A DNA stretch of 63,826 bases from an uncultured Muribaculaceae bacterium (GCA_910586975.1 CAJUKX010000015.1:1-63826); one strand, 5' to 3'. Positions 43,278-51,488 are shown, numbered from the stretch's first letter. Program-made: numbers and translations. The notes: a model not told the origin generated them from the sequence alone.

Positions 43278-45308
43278 TTACAAGCTGAGTACTTTCTTGA
43301 CTTCGTTGTAGATGTTGTCGGCGGTGAAACCGAATTTTTCGTCAAGCACCTTGTAGGGAGCTGACGCGCCGAAGCGTGCCAGGCCGAATACCTCGCCGTT
43401 GAAGCCGCGGATGGCGCGCAGGGTTGAGGGGAGTCCGGCTGTGAGGCCATAGTGGGTGGCAGATGCGGGCAGGATGCTCTCGCGGTACTTGGCGCTCTGT
43501 TCGTTGAACAGGCCGATTGAGGGCATCGAAACCACGCGTACGGCTACACCGTCGGCGGCGAGCTTCTCGGCTACCTCGCACAGCAGCGATACTTCAGAAC
43601 CGTTGGCTACCAGAACCAGCTTGGGGTCGGGTGCGTCTACTACCACATAACCGCCGCGGCGAGCCTGCTCGGCATCGGCCTTGCGGTCGCCTGATACAGC
43701 AGGCAGATCCTTGATGTCCTGACGCGAGAGGATGAGGGCTGTGGGCGATGCGTCGTTGTGCATGGCCATATCCCAGCATACCGATGATTCGGCGGCGTCG
43801 GCCGGACGGAGTGCGAGCAGCGAGGGACGACCGGCAAAGTTGTGAACCTCTTCGAGCAGACGAATCTGGGCTTCCTGTTCCACGGGTTCGTGGGTGGGGC
43901 CGTCTTCGCCTACGCGGAATGAGTCGTGTGTCCAGATATACTTCACGGGCAGTTCCATCAGGGCAGCCATGCGCACGGCGGGCTTCATGTAGTCAGAGAA
44001 TACAAAGAATGTGCCGCAGGCGCAGATAACGCCGCCGTGAAGTGCTATACCGTTCATTATAGCAGCCAGGGTAAGCTCGCTCACACCGCCTTGCAGGAAT
44101 GCGCCGGTGAAGTCGCCGGCCTTGAAGGCATGGGTTTTCTTGAGGAAGCCGTCGGTCTTGTCGGAGTTGGCCAGGTCGGCGCTCGACACAATCATGTTGC
44201 CAACGTGCTCGGCGAGGTAGCCCAGGAAGTTGGCCGATGACTGACGGGTAGAGATATTGGCTTTCTGCTCGATAGAAGCGTAGTCGAGTTCGGGTACGTA
44301 GCCTGAGAGCCAGCGTTCGAGTTCGGCAGCTTTTTCGGGATTAGCATCCATCCATTCGCGGTGAGCCTTGCGGCGTTCAGCCACGATGGCGCGGAGCTGT
44401 TCTTCGCGTTTGGCGTAGAGTTCTTTTACATCTTCGAAGATTTCGAAGGGGCTTTCGGGGTTTCCGCCCAGGTTGCGTACGGTAGCGGCAAAGTCGGCAC
44501 CGCTTTTGCTCAGGGGCTGACCATGGGTAGAGCACTGGCCTTCGAAAGATTCGCCGTCGGCCTTTACAGCGCCTTTACCCATTGTGGTACGTCCCAGGAT
44601 AAGGGTGGGGCGCATGGTTTCGCGCTGAGCCTGTGTGAGGGCTTCGGCTATCTGTGCGGCATCGTTGCCGTCAACTTCGATAACGCTCCAACCCCATGCG
44701 CGGTACTTGGCTGCATAGTCTTCTTCGTCTACTTCGGCCACGGTGGTAGAGAGCTGTATGCCGTTGCAGTCGTAGAACATGATGAGCTGGCTCAGGCCGA
44801 GATGTCCGGCGATACGACCGGCACCCTGCGAGATTTCTTCCTGCACACCACCGTCAGAGATGAATGCGTAGGTCTTGTGGGCGAGGGTTTCGCCGAAGCG
44901 GGCAACGAGGAAGCGCTCGGCTATTGCGGCGCCTACGGCCATGGTGTGACCCTGGCCCAGAGGGCCTGATGTATTTTCGATGCCGCGGCGGGGATCAACC
45001 TCGGGGTGTCCGGGGGTGACGCTACCCCACTGGCGCAGCTGCTGCAGCTCGTCGAGGGTGAACTTGCCGGTGAGGGCGAGTACCGAGTAGAGCATGGGCG
45101 ACATGTGGCCGGGATCAAGGAAGAAGCGGTCGCGGGCAAACCATGTGGGATCGTCGGGGTCCGTTACAAGGAACTGTGAGTACAGCACGTTCACAAAGTC
45201 GGCACCGCCCATAGCGCCACCGGGGTGACCGCTTTTGGCCTTCTCGACCATTGAGGCTGCGAGGATGCGGATATTGTCCGCGGCATGTTTCATTACTTTT
45301 GTATCCAT
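43278..45308 (-). CDS. tkt: Transketolase
   Basis: Moves two-carbon ketol units between sugar phosphates in the non-oxidative pentose phosphate pathway, joining xylulose 5-phosphate to central metabolism. The 676 residues contain the TPP-binding region (about 140-190; GDN-like motif in SDGGVQEEISQGAGRIAG), the pyrimidine domain and the C-terminal domain (LVLVANGSEVSLL). It lies 44 nt after a sugar transporter gene and has no clear own promoter, so it is probably the last gene of that cluster. Confidence 0.95.
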   Translation of the reverse strand: MDTKVMKHAADNIRILAASMVEKAKSGHPGGAMGGADFVNVLYSQFLVTDPDDPTWFARDRFFLDPGHMSPMLYSVLALTGKFTLDELQQLRQWGSVTPGHPEVDPRRGIENTSGPLGQGHTMAVGAAIAERFLVARFGETLAHKTYAFISDGGVQEEISQGAGRIAGHLGLSQLIMFYDCNGIQLSTTVAEVDEEDYAAKYRAWGWSVIEVDGNDAAQIAEALTQAQRETMRPTLILGRTTMGKGAVKADGESFEGQCSTHGQPLSKSGADFAATVRNLGGNPESPFEIFEDVKELYAKREEQLRAIVAERRKAHREWMDANPEKAAELERWLSGYVPELDYASIEQKANISTRQSSANFLGYLAEHVGNMIVSSADLANSDKTDGFLKKTHAFKAGDFTGAFLQGGVSELTLAAIMNGIALHGGVICACGTFFVFSDYMKPAVRMAALMELPVKYIWTHDSFRVGEDGPTHEPVEQEAQIRLLEEVHNFAGRPSLLALRPADAAESSVCWDMAMHNDASPTALILSRQDIKDLPAVSGDRKADAEQARRGGYVVVDAPDPKLVLVANGSEVSLLCEVAEKLAADGVAVRVVSMPSIGLFNEQSAKYRESILPASATHYGLTAGLPSTLRAIRGFNGEVFGLARFGASAPYKVLDEKFGFTADNIYNEVKKVLSL

Positions 45309-45352
45309 TATTTCAAGTATTATTCAAACGTTATTGTAAACAAACGCCTTGA

Positions 45353-46687
45353 TTAAAGGTTGCGGGCGTCGAAGGGTTCCTCGCTTACGGGGATGTCGGT
45401 GTTGACGTTCTTAGAGCCGCTGAATGAGTAGAAGAGGATGTAGGCAAGCATGGCCACGATGAGCCAGTAAGAGTTTACATAGCCGAAGTTACGGCCGATC
45501 CAGTCTTGGATAAAGGGCATGATACCGCCGCCCACAACCATGGTCATGAACAGACCCGATGCCTTGGCGGTGTACTTGCCGAGACCTTCTACAGCAAGGT
45601 TGAAGATACCGCCCCACATCACTGAGGTGCAAAGACCGCAGAGGAAGAGGAACAGACACTTAAGGGGCACCTCGCCGCTGGTGATATTGAGGGCTTCGAT
45701 TTGGGGTGAACGGAAGGTGATGCTCTCGGGAAGCAGAATGGCTATGAGCACGAGGATAAGACCTACCGACGATACAGTCACCATCTGTGTGCGGGTTGAT
45801 ACCTTACCGCTGATGATTGAGCTGAGGAAACGGCCAACGAGCATCATGAGCCAATAGATGGCTGCAAGTGAGCCGGCTACGGCTGCGGCGCCTTCAAAGT
45901 TCTCGCGGCTGATCCAGGCATTGAGCTCGCCGGGAATACCGATTTCGATACCTACATAGAAGAAGATAGCGATAACGCCCAGACGGCAGTGGCGGAAGGC
46001 CAGGGGCGAATGTTCGTATTTAACCTTTGAGAGGTTGCTCTGGGGTTCCTGAATCTTTACAAACGAGATGATGATGAACGCGAGCACAAAGATAACGATA
46101 CCTGTCAGTACCAGCGGAGCCACCGACAGCATCGAGGTCTCCTTGGTGAGGGTACCTACGAGCACGCCTACGAGCATGGGTGTGAGAGTACCCGAGAGTG
46201 AGTTGAGCGAGCCGCCGGTCTGGATGAGCTGGTTACCCTTGTTGCCGCCGCCGCCAAGCAGGTTGAGCATGGGGTTTACAACGGTGTTGAGCATACATAC
46301 GCAGAAACCGCAGATGAGTGCGCCCAGCAGGTAGATGAAGAGGTTGAGAGTGGTGGGATTGGCACCGCCGATAACTGCCACGTCGTCACCTACATAGGCC
46401 GATGCAAGCTGGATTGAAAGACCGATGGCACCTACTGCCAGGGCGATGAGTGCGGTCTTTTTATAACCGTACTTGATGAGCATGTTACCGGCCGGAATAC
46501 CCATGAAGAGGTATGCGGTGAAGTTCATCAGGTTACCGGCCATACCGGCCCATTCATAGCGGAAGCCCCAGATGTTGCCAAAGGGGGCAGCCATGTTTGT
46601 CACGAACGAAATCATGGCGAAGATGAAGAACATCGTGATGATGGCCACGAGGTTGCTTTTCTTCGCTGTGGATTTTTTGCTTTCCAT
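45353..46687 (-). CDS. MFS sugar transporter (FucP/GluP-like)
   Basis: A 444-residue inner membrane permease of the fucose/galactose/glucose group of the MFS, with about 12 helices. The strings GFRYEWAGMAGNLMNFTAYLFMGIPAGNML, with the loop GYKKT after it, and GSLNSLSGTLTPMLVG are typical of Bacteroidetes sugar MFS proteins. Its neighbours are yggS upstream (48 nt) and tkt downstream (44 nt), suggesting a hexose or pentose substrate, but which sugar is not clear. Confidence 0.85.
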   Translation of the reverse strand: MESKKSTAKKSNLVAIITMFFIFAMISFVTNMAAPFGNIWGFRYEWAGMAGNLMNFTAYLFMGIPAGNMLIKYGYKKTALIALAVGAIGLSIQLASAYVGDDVAVIGGANPTTLNLFIYLLGALICGFCVCMLNTVVNPMLNLLGGGGNKGNQLIQTGGSLNSLSGTLTPMLVGVLVGTLTKETSMLSVAPLVLTGIVIFVLAFIIISFVKIQEPQSNLSKVKYEHSPLAFRHCRLGVIAIFFYVGIEIGIPGELNAWISRENFEGAAAVAGSLAAIYWLMMLVGRFLSSIISGKVSTRTQMVTVSSVGLILVLIAILLPESITFRSPQIEALNITSGEVPLKCLFLFLCGLCTSVMWGGIFNLAVEGLGKYTAKASGLFMTMVVGGGIMPFIQDWIGRNFGYVNSYWLIVAMLAYILFYSFSGSKNVNTDIPVSEEPFDARNL

Positions 46688-46735
46688 TTGATTAGCTTTA
46701 GGATTGGTTATTATTTAGATTTATTTAATTATTTC

Positions 46736-47404
46736 TTAATATTGTCGTTGTCCGAAGATAGCTGTACCGATGCGTATGAGATTAGAGCCTGCCTCAATGG
46801 CCAGAGGATAGTCGTCGCTCATGCCCATCGACAGGGTGTCGAATCCGCGCAGGTCGGGGCACAGCTGTAAGATGTGTTGGCGCAGCCCGGCGATTTTATG
46901 GAAATCATCGCTTATGCGGGCTTGGTCGTCGGTATTGGTGGCCATTCCCATCAGTCCGCATATATGGGTGGCTTTCAGGTTTTCGAATCGGCGCGATGTG
47001 AAGTAGTCAAGAAGTTCGTCGGGCAAGAAACCGAATTTGGTTTCTTCGGCGGCCACATGCACCTGCATCAGTACGCGCGAGGTTACACCGGCGGCAGCCG
47101 AAAGCCGGTCGATAAGTTCGAGCAGCTTCTCTGAGTCCACGCTTTCTATCATGGCCACTTTTCCCACCAGCTGTTTCACCTTGTTGGTCTGCAGGTGGCC
47201 TATGAAGTGCCATCTGATGTCAGCCGGCAGCAGCGGCTGCTTTTCGATCAGCTCTTGCACGCGGCTTTCACCGAATATGCGTTGTCCGGCATCGTAGGCC
47301 TCGCGCAGAGCCTCGGCCGGATGAAATTTCGACACGGCAACCAGCTCGACTCCCTCGGGGAGCCGGGCATGCAGGCTGCGTATTGTGTCGGAGATGTGTC
47401 CCAT
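46736..47404 (-). CDS. yggS: PLP-binding protein YggS (PLPHP family)
   Basis: A 222-residue single-domain alanine-racemase-fold protein that binds pyridoxal 5-phosphate and balances the PLP and amino-acid pools. The Lys in VELVAVSKFHPAE (near 25) is the PLP Schiff-base residue, and the C-terminal LSMGMSDDYPLAIEAGSN fits. Its start overlaps the stop of the DUF4494 gene by one base. Confidence 0.93.
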   Translation of the reverse strand: MGHISDTIRSLHARLPEGVELVAVSKFHPAEALREAYDAGQRIFGESRVQELIEKQPLLPADIRWHFIGHLQTNKVKQLVGKVAMIESVDSEKLLELIDRLSAAAGVTSRVLMQVHVAAEETKFGFLPDELLDYFTSRRFENLKATHICGLMGMATNTDDQARISDDFHKIAGLRQHILQLCPDLRGFDTLSMGMSDDYPLAIEAGSNLIRIGTAIFGQRQY

Positions 47405-47844
47405 CAGTCTACGACTTTCATTCTGTAAACGTCCATTATGGGCGTTTCGGCGATTGATACGATGTCATAGTCGGCCATGGTGCCTTCCATGTACTTTATA
47501 AAGTTGTCGTATGCGCTTTTGAATCCGCCTGCCTGAACCAGAATTTGTGAAACGGAACGCTTTTCTACGCCCGATTTTTCGTCAACGGTTATGAAACCAA
47601 CTTTCACGAGGTACCATTTGTCGGCTTCTTCATCTTCCTGAAATGCTATTTCAGCTATTTTGCAGCGTTTTACCGCCGAAACTTCAAATTCACCGGAGAT
47701 AAAGGGCTTCTGCTCCTCGGTGATGCGTGCTTCTGCTTCGGTAAACGAAAGGGCATCAACGAGATAAGGCTCGGTGACTTTTTTTGCCGCTCCATTTTCC
47801 TGAAGCTTGTCGTATCTGACTTTACATTCAAACCAGTTTGCCAT
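47404..47844 (-). CDS. DUF4494 protein
   Basis: A 146-residue soluble protein of a Bacteroidetes-specific family, recognised by the opening MANWFECKVRYDKLQENGAAKKVTEPYLVDALSFTEAEARI. Function is unknown. It is usually found beside yggS-like genes, and here the two overlap by one base, so they are coupled. It has a -7 box 58 nt upstream. No motif suggests an enzyme. Confidence 0.85.
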   Translation of the reverse strand: MANWFECKVRYDKLQENGAAKKVTEPYLVDALSFTEAEARITEEQKPFISGEFEVSAVKRCKIAEIAFQEDEEADKWYLVKVGFITVDEKSGVEKRSVSQILVQAGGFKSAYDNFIKYMEGTMADYDIVSIAETPIMDVYRMKVVD

Positions 47845-47901
47845 ATTGGAATTAAGTTGTTATTAACAGGTTGCTATTAAACATTCTCAATATTTATCAA
47901 G

Positions 47902-47931
47902 CAAAGTTACGAAAAATTTCGTGCTGACAAT
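47902..47931 (-). promoter_or_regulatory. Promoter of DUF4494-yggS
   Basis: Minus-strand TAACTTTG (47902-47909) with ATTG (47928-47931) 18 nt upstream. Confidence 0.55.
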
Positions 47932-47975
47932 AGTTAATTAAAGAAAAAGTTCACGGCTGACGCATCTTATTTTTT

Positions 47976-48372
47976 TTACAAAATGAAACTTTTTAAGGCG
48001 TACAGGAGGTAGTCGTTGTCCCAGCCGGCTTTCTTCCGATGTCTTTTAACTCCCATTGAAGATACCTTGGCGTTCTTGATTATGTTCAATCTGATACGGT
48101 TCAGAAGGGAGAAATTTTGTGCGCCGTTATCCTTTTGCTTGCGTGAGGCATCATCACCAAAAGTCACATCCAAAGTCCTGTGAAGATGGTTCTCGACACT
48201 CCAATAAGTGCGTATGGCGGAATTAATATATTGAGTATCAGCCTTAAGACTTGAAGGATAAATATATTGTTTCCTTATGCACCGTGTCTTTCTTTATGTT
48301 TTTTGTGAGTGATTTAATACGGATCATGCTTTTATGTCCTGTCCACTTGTTCCTATCAAGAGAGAAACTGCA
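47976..48372 (-). pseudogene. ISAs1-family transposase C-terminal relic
   Basis: The translation contains IRTYWSVENHLHRTLDVTFG, then DDASRKQKDNGAQNFSLLN and NDYLLYALKSFIL, which is the C-terminus of an ISAs1 DDE transposase. Upstream, LDRNKWTGHKS and TVHKETIY continue in another frame; removing one base from the AAA run at 48260-48262 would join the frames. So it carries a frameshift and lacks most of the N-terminal part. It is a dead remnant next to a group II intron remnant. Confidence 0.8.
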
Positions 48373-48380
48373 TCCGCGTT

Positions 48381-48523
48381 AAGAACCGCCGTATGCCGAA
48401 CGGCACGTACGGTTGTGTGAGAGGTCGGTAAACATGAAAGTAGGAGATAAACACCTATGATTAACGATTACAGGCAGGTTTGAAGATGCTGCCGCTATTA
48501 TTAGTGTTTACCTCCTCCTCGAT
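48381..48523 (+). mobile_element. 3' end of a group II intron (domains V and VI), relic
   Basis: At 48389-48412, CCGTA-TGCC-GAAC-GGCA-(CG)-TACGG forms the domain V hairpin with its tetraloop and two-base 3' bulge, inside ACCG...TTGT; the triad position keeps CGC. GGTAAACA (48427-48434) pairs with TGTTTACC (48505-48512), fitting domain VI, and CTCCTCCTCGAT ends like an intron 3' end at 48523. The rest of the intron, including any reverse transcriptase, is missing; the ISAs1 relic stands in its place. Confidence 0.55.
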
Positions 48524-48565
48524 TGCTGGGTGCTATTTTACCGGATACACTCTGCGTGTTACAAT

Positions 48566-48940
48566 TCAAACAGGATCTATGTCTTCTATTTCCGGAGACA
48601 ATTCAAGAAGAGTTTTACCATCTATCTTGAAATTCTCAACCAGTGCCATCGGGGAATCGTAGACCTCCTTTCTTTCGGTGTAGTTACTATCCGACACCAC
48701 TCCCTCTCCATCATCCATAAGGAAATAACTTTTCCCTTTGTAGGACAGTTCTACATCATAACCCATGACGCAGTAATCGTAAAGAAGTACTCCAAGGGCC
48801 TTGTTAGAGTAACCTTCGTATGATTGTCCGTAACGTTTTTTGTTTGGCGGATACTTTTTATTAAAAGGATACCCGCATAAATCATAATCCACATAATCAC
48901 GAGGATCATTCTCAGGGGTCACATAGATTTTAGTTTCCAT
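48566..48940 (-). CDS. Candidate immunity protein
   Basis: I do not recognise this family. The 124-residue, acidic, soluble protein (MDDGEGVVSD, ELSPEIEDIDPV) has no signal peptide. Its shape fits the immunity proteins of polymorphic toxin systems, with GKSYFLM and YDSPMALVENFKIDGKTL in the middle. Its start overlaps the upstream gene by 11 nt, so the two are translated together. The call rests mainly on position and size; no experiment or search supports it. Confidence 0.5.
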   Translation of the reverse strand: METKIYVTPENDPRDYVDYDLCGYPFNKKYPPNKKRYGQSYEGYSNKALGVLLYDYCVMGYDVELSYKGKSYFLMDDGEGVVSDSNYTERKEVYDSPMALVENFKIDGKTLLELSPEIEDIDPV

Positions 48941-49331
48941 AATTTCTTACTTTATCGAGAATCTTCTGTTTATAGGAATCTAAAGCATAGGTTTCATTTT
49001 CAGAACGCCCGTTTTTGTTAATGATTCTTACGGGATGTCCATCCTTACACGGATGGAAATGAGGTTGTAGACCATTATGGCTGTTCGTATGAATCTCCCA
49101 GATTTTTTTACCGTCAGGTCCATACTTAGCAATCGAATGCACGTCATTGCCCTTCTTGTTGAAAGTTGCGTATATTCGATTTGGTGTATGGCTTTCCTCC
49201 GGGAGCTTAACCGATTCTTTAGAGTTTTTCTTTTGGACGATTTGGATATCCCCAACTGTGCCGGTGGTCTTCCAATTGCGTCCCAGCTCTGATTCCAAGC
49301 TGCCATTAGCATGTGATCCGTTTGCGCCCAT
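48930..49331 (-). CDS. Candidate toxin-domain protein
   Basis: A 133-residue protein with a low-complexity start (GANGSHANGS) and a domain rich in His, Lys and Gly: NRIYATFNKKGNDVHSIAKY, then KKIWEIHTNSHNGLQPHFHP. The HTNSHN...HFHP cluster could bind metal or be catalytic, as in nuclease-like toxin C-termini, but I cannot name a family. It overlaps the DUF4417 gene by 26 nt in another frame and the immunity candidate by 11 nt. It may be a separate domain or the broken end of a longer protein. Confidence 0.5.
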   Translation of the reverse strand: MGANGSHANGSLESELGRNWKTTGTVGDIQIVQKKNSKESVKLPEESHTPNRIYATFNKKGNDVHSIAKYGPDGKKIWEIHTNSHNGLQPHFHPCKDGHPVRIINKNGRSENETYALDSYKQKILDKVRNYGN

Positions 49332-50055
49332 TGCGAAGATTTTTTAGGTTGAGATTTTCGTAATAGACACTTATATCCTCTTTTTCTCCAGGGAGTCGGT
49401 CTCCATAACGAAGAATTAGAGTAGGCTCCAGCACACGAAGTGCTTCCCCGTATCCTTTCCTCCAAAGATACAATGCAGCGTCATTACCCTTGATGCCATT
49501 GCTATTGATGGCTATGACAGACTTCTTCGGCAGACCCTTGAATGCATAGTCATACGATGCCGGCGTTGACCATGTGGCATTGGGTACCATGGTGATTCCA
49601 CATGATTGGAAATAGGCCGTAAGGGCTTTGTTCCACCATGAGTTACTATAGCATACGAAAGGGTTCATTCCGATTTTCTGAGAAAAATCGGGTCCCACGA
49701 CACAGGGGAACCTTCGTAAAGAGTTCACATATCTTTTAGGATTGTGGAGGATTCTGGCAAAGTTTATATCAGGTTCGTAAAACACCACAAGAGTATCGGA
49801 AGCCGATTTATTGACAACTTTGCTAAAAGGAAGGGCGATTGAGGGAAGCTCAATAGCTTCAACCCTTTGGACAATTGGAATTGGCAAACTGTCGTTGGTA
49901 AAAGAAATTGAAGACAATATGTCTTGCCTGTTCAAAATAAGATCTCCTGTTCTATAGCCGGGACTACGTTTCTTGTGTCCGCTGCTGGGTTGACTTGGAA
50001 GATCCGATATGAAAGCATCCAACGCAGCCTCATTGATAAAAAGATTATTATTCAT
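49306..50055 (-). CDS. DUF4417 protein
   Basis: A 249-residue protein with the DUF4417 core: VVFYEPDINFARILHNPKRYVNSLRRF, then VVGPDFSQKIGMNPFVCYSNSWWNKALTAYF and NSNGIKGNDAALYLWRKGY. Function is unknown; related genes occur in phages and mobile islands. No signal peptide is seen. The frame stops at RKRITC while a +1 frame continues as the toxin-like gene, so a frameshift that split a longer gene is possible. It is first in a three-gene unit; I see no clear TAnnTTTG upstream on this strand. Confidence 0.65.
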   Translation of the reverse strand: MNNNLFINEAALDAFISDLPSQPSSGHKKRSPGYRTGDLILNRQDILSSISFTNDSLPIPIVQRVEAIELPSIALPFSKVVNKSASDTLVVFYEPDINFARILHNPKRYVNSLRRFPCVVGPDFSQKIGMNPFVCYSNSWWNKALTAYFQSCGITMVPNATWSTPASYDYAFKGLPKKSVIAINSNGIKGNDAALYLWRKGYGEALRVLEPTLILRYGDRLPGEKEDISVYYENLNLKNLRNGRKRITC

Positions 50056-50117
50056 TATAAAATCTTTTTAAAGTGTTAATATACTGGTCGATTTGAAAAA
50101 ATCGACATTTATTTAGA

Positions 50118-50168
50118 GGATTGCGTTGTGTATATTTATAATTTTTGTTATCTTTGCACACGCAATCC
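50118..50168 (+). promoter_or_regulatory. Promoter with flanking palindrome for a small RNA candidate
   Basis: TATCTTTG (50149-50156) is a TAnnTTTG -7 box, with GTTG (50125-50128) 20 nt upstream. GGATTGCGTTGTG (50118-50130) and CACACGCAATCC (50157-50168) are inverted copies apart from one inserted base. They place one arm on the -33 box and the other on the start site, as an operator would. Confidence 0.6.
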
Positions 50169-50246
50169 ATGTAATTGGATGGCACATGAACAACACGCAA
50201 AACGTTCTACTGAGGCTCTGCCTTTGCCGAGGTGGAGCTTCTTTTG
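50163..50246 (+). ncRNA. Candidate small RNA
   Basis: The promoter at 50149-50156 predicts a start near 50163. A 12-bp stem GAGGCTCTGCCT/AGGTGGAGCTTC (with G-U pairs) around TTGCCG, followed by TTTTGTG, ends the transcript near 50246, giving about 84 nt. A small hairpin ATCCA/TGGAT lies at its 5' side. The one possible ORF (23 codons from 50186) runs through the terminator, so it is unlikely to be coding. It stands between the DUF4417 and HigA/ImmA-like genes, opposite to both. Confidence 0.5.
50212..50246 (+). terminator. Terminator of the small RNA candidate
   Basis: A 12-bp stem with three or four G-U pairs, then TTTTGTG. It lies 27 nt before the end of the converging HTH-metallopeptidase gene. 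Confidence 0.5.
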
Positions 50247-50272
50247 TGCCTTGTTGAGATTAAATTACAATT

Positions 50273-51400
50273 TCAAGACACACCTCCTTCCTTATTGCTG
50301 ATATATCGACTCTCATCGGAAGTGAATCGATATATTCCGGTTTCGTGCGAAAGTCGGCCAAGAACAATCCATTTATTGAGGTTGTTTCTATGAGCCCACG
50401 CTGTATATTTATTTTGGATAACGAACGGGTTCATGGTTACCGTCGGAGCTATTTTCCAGCAATCTTCTGGAATAAGCCAGTTGGATGCAAAATTATCTGC
50501 AGCTGTTTCATGGGGATACTCAATTTCGTCGCTGAAACTTTTAGTATCAATGTTCAATTGGTGCTCTGTCTCGGTTGTATGACCTAAGAAGATGTGGCCT
50601 AATTCATGCATCACTGTAAAAGCGAGATTGTCTATTCTATTGTATCGCCCCGTAATGACGATATACGGAATATTGTCTTTAACAAAAGAGTAGCCATCAA
50701 TTGAAGCGTGTTCAAGTTTTGACACCTTAGAAAGAGCTATGCCGTACATGCTAAGAAACGAGCATAGTTTTTTGTAGGTGTTTCCTGAGTTTTCATGAAG
50801 TATTTTAACGACGCCCCTACAAACATCATCTTTTAAAGAAAGATTGAATTTTCCGGCAGTCTTCCCGGATAAAGCCTCCGCACGAGCTTTAACAACCCAT
50901 GTTGCAATCATCCTTTCATTGAGGCCTGTCTTTGCAGACTTTCTAAAACACCTGTTGGCAAGGCGAGAAAATGACGCACCAAGCTCCTTTGGAAATTCTA
51001 TCCCGTAAATTTCTTTTAATGCTTTTAGTTTATCCGCGCCAGAAGCCTTTCCTTTGATATGTCCTCTCAGTAAAATTGATACGTTTACAATTTGATCAAT
51101 CTCGCGTAATATCGTATCCGTTTCCGCATTGCTGGCTGAGCCAGATTCTAAACCCGCACCGACTATGTCATATGCCAGTTGCATATCAAGAAGTATTCGC
51201 GAACTAATGCCAAGCAACTCTTCTGCGGATTCAGCAAAGGAAAGAGAAATCTTGCGACCGCCATTGAGTATTTCACTAAGATGGGAAGCAGAAATACCAA
51301 TCGCTTTCGCAAATTCTTTTTGCGAAACCTTTCTTTCCTTGAGAGCCTCTTTGATTGAAGCCCCGGGTGGAGTCATTGGATGTGATGGGGTTGCTCCCAT
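50273..51400 (-). CDS. HTH-metallopeptidase fusion (HigA / ImmA-IrrE-like)
   Basis: A 375-residue protein with an N-terminal XRE/HigA-type HTH (about 10-65; VSQKEFAKAIGISASHLSEI, then LNGGRKISLSF) and a C-terminal ImmA/IrrE zinc peptidase (about 225-300; VMHELGHIFLGH, with HExxH). In this combination the protein binds DNA and may cleave a partner repressor. No HigB or other toxin gene is adjacent. I chose the ATG at 51400 from the HTH and the promoter at 51457-51488; an open frame extends to 51532. A palindrome at 51428 suggests it represses itself. Confidence 0.85.
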   Translation of the reverse strand: MGATPSHPMTPPGASIKEALKERKVSQKEFAKAIGISASHLSEILNGGRKISLSFAESAEELLGISSRILLDMQLAYDIVGAGLESGSASNAETDTILREIDQIVNVSILLRGHIKGKASGADKLKALKEIYGIEFPKELGASFSRLANRCFRKSAKTGLNERMIATWVVKARAEALSGKTAGKFNLSLKDDVCRGVVKILHENSGNTYKKLCSFLSMYGIALSKVSKLEHASIDGYSFVKDNIPYIVITGRYNRIDNLAFTVMHELGHIFLGHTTETEHQLNIDTKSFSDEIEYPHETAADNFASNWLIPEDCWKIAPTVTMNPFVIQNKYTAWAHRNNLNKWIVLGRLSHETGIYRFTSDESRYISNKEGGVS

Positions 51401-51427
51401 GTTTGTTTTTTTAATTAGTTTTTTTAG

Positions 51428-51444
51428 TTCCCAATTATTGGGAA
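51428..51444. promoter_or_regulatory. Operator palindrome of the HTH-metallopeptidase gene
   Basis: TTCCCAATTATTGGGAA has perfect 8-bp arms around one base. It lies on the transcript start side of the promoter. A half site, TTTCCCAA, lies at 51472-51479 between the -33 and -7 boxes. Confidence 0.7.
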
Positions 51445-51456
51445 TTTTTATGTGTA

Positions 51457-51488
51457 CAAAGTTAATGACAATTTCCCAACCTTCCAAA
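51457..51488 (-). promoter_or_regulatory. Promoter of the HTH-metallopeptidase gene
   Basis: TTTG (51485-51488) and TAACTTTG (51457-51464) are 20 nt apart on the minus strand, a full match. Confidence 0.75.

Noticed and set aside
50186..50257. A 23-codon open frame inside the small RNA candidate
   Set aside because: It passes through the predicted terminator and codes for a Cys/Leu peptide with no sign of conservation. RNA is the simpler reading.
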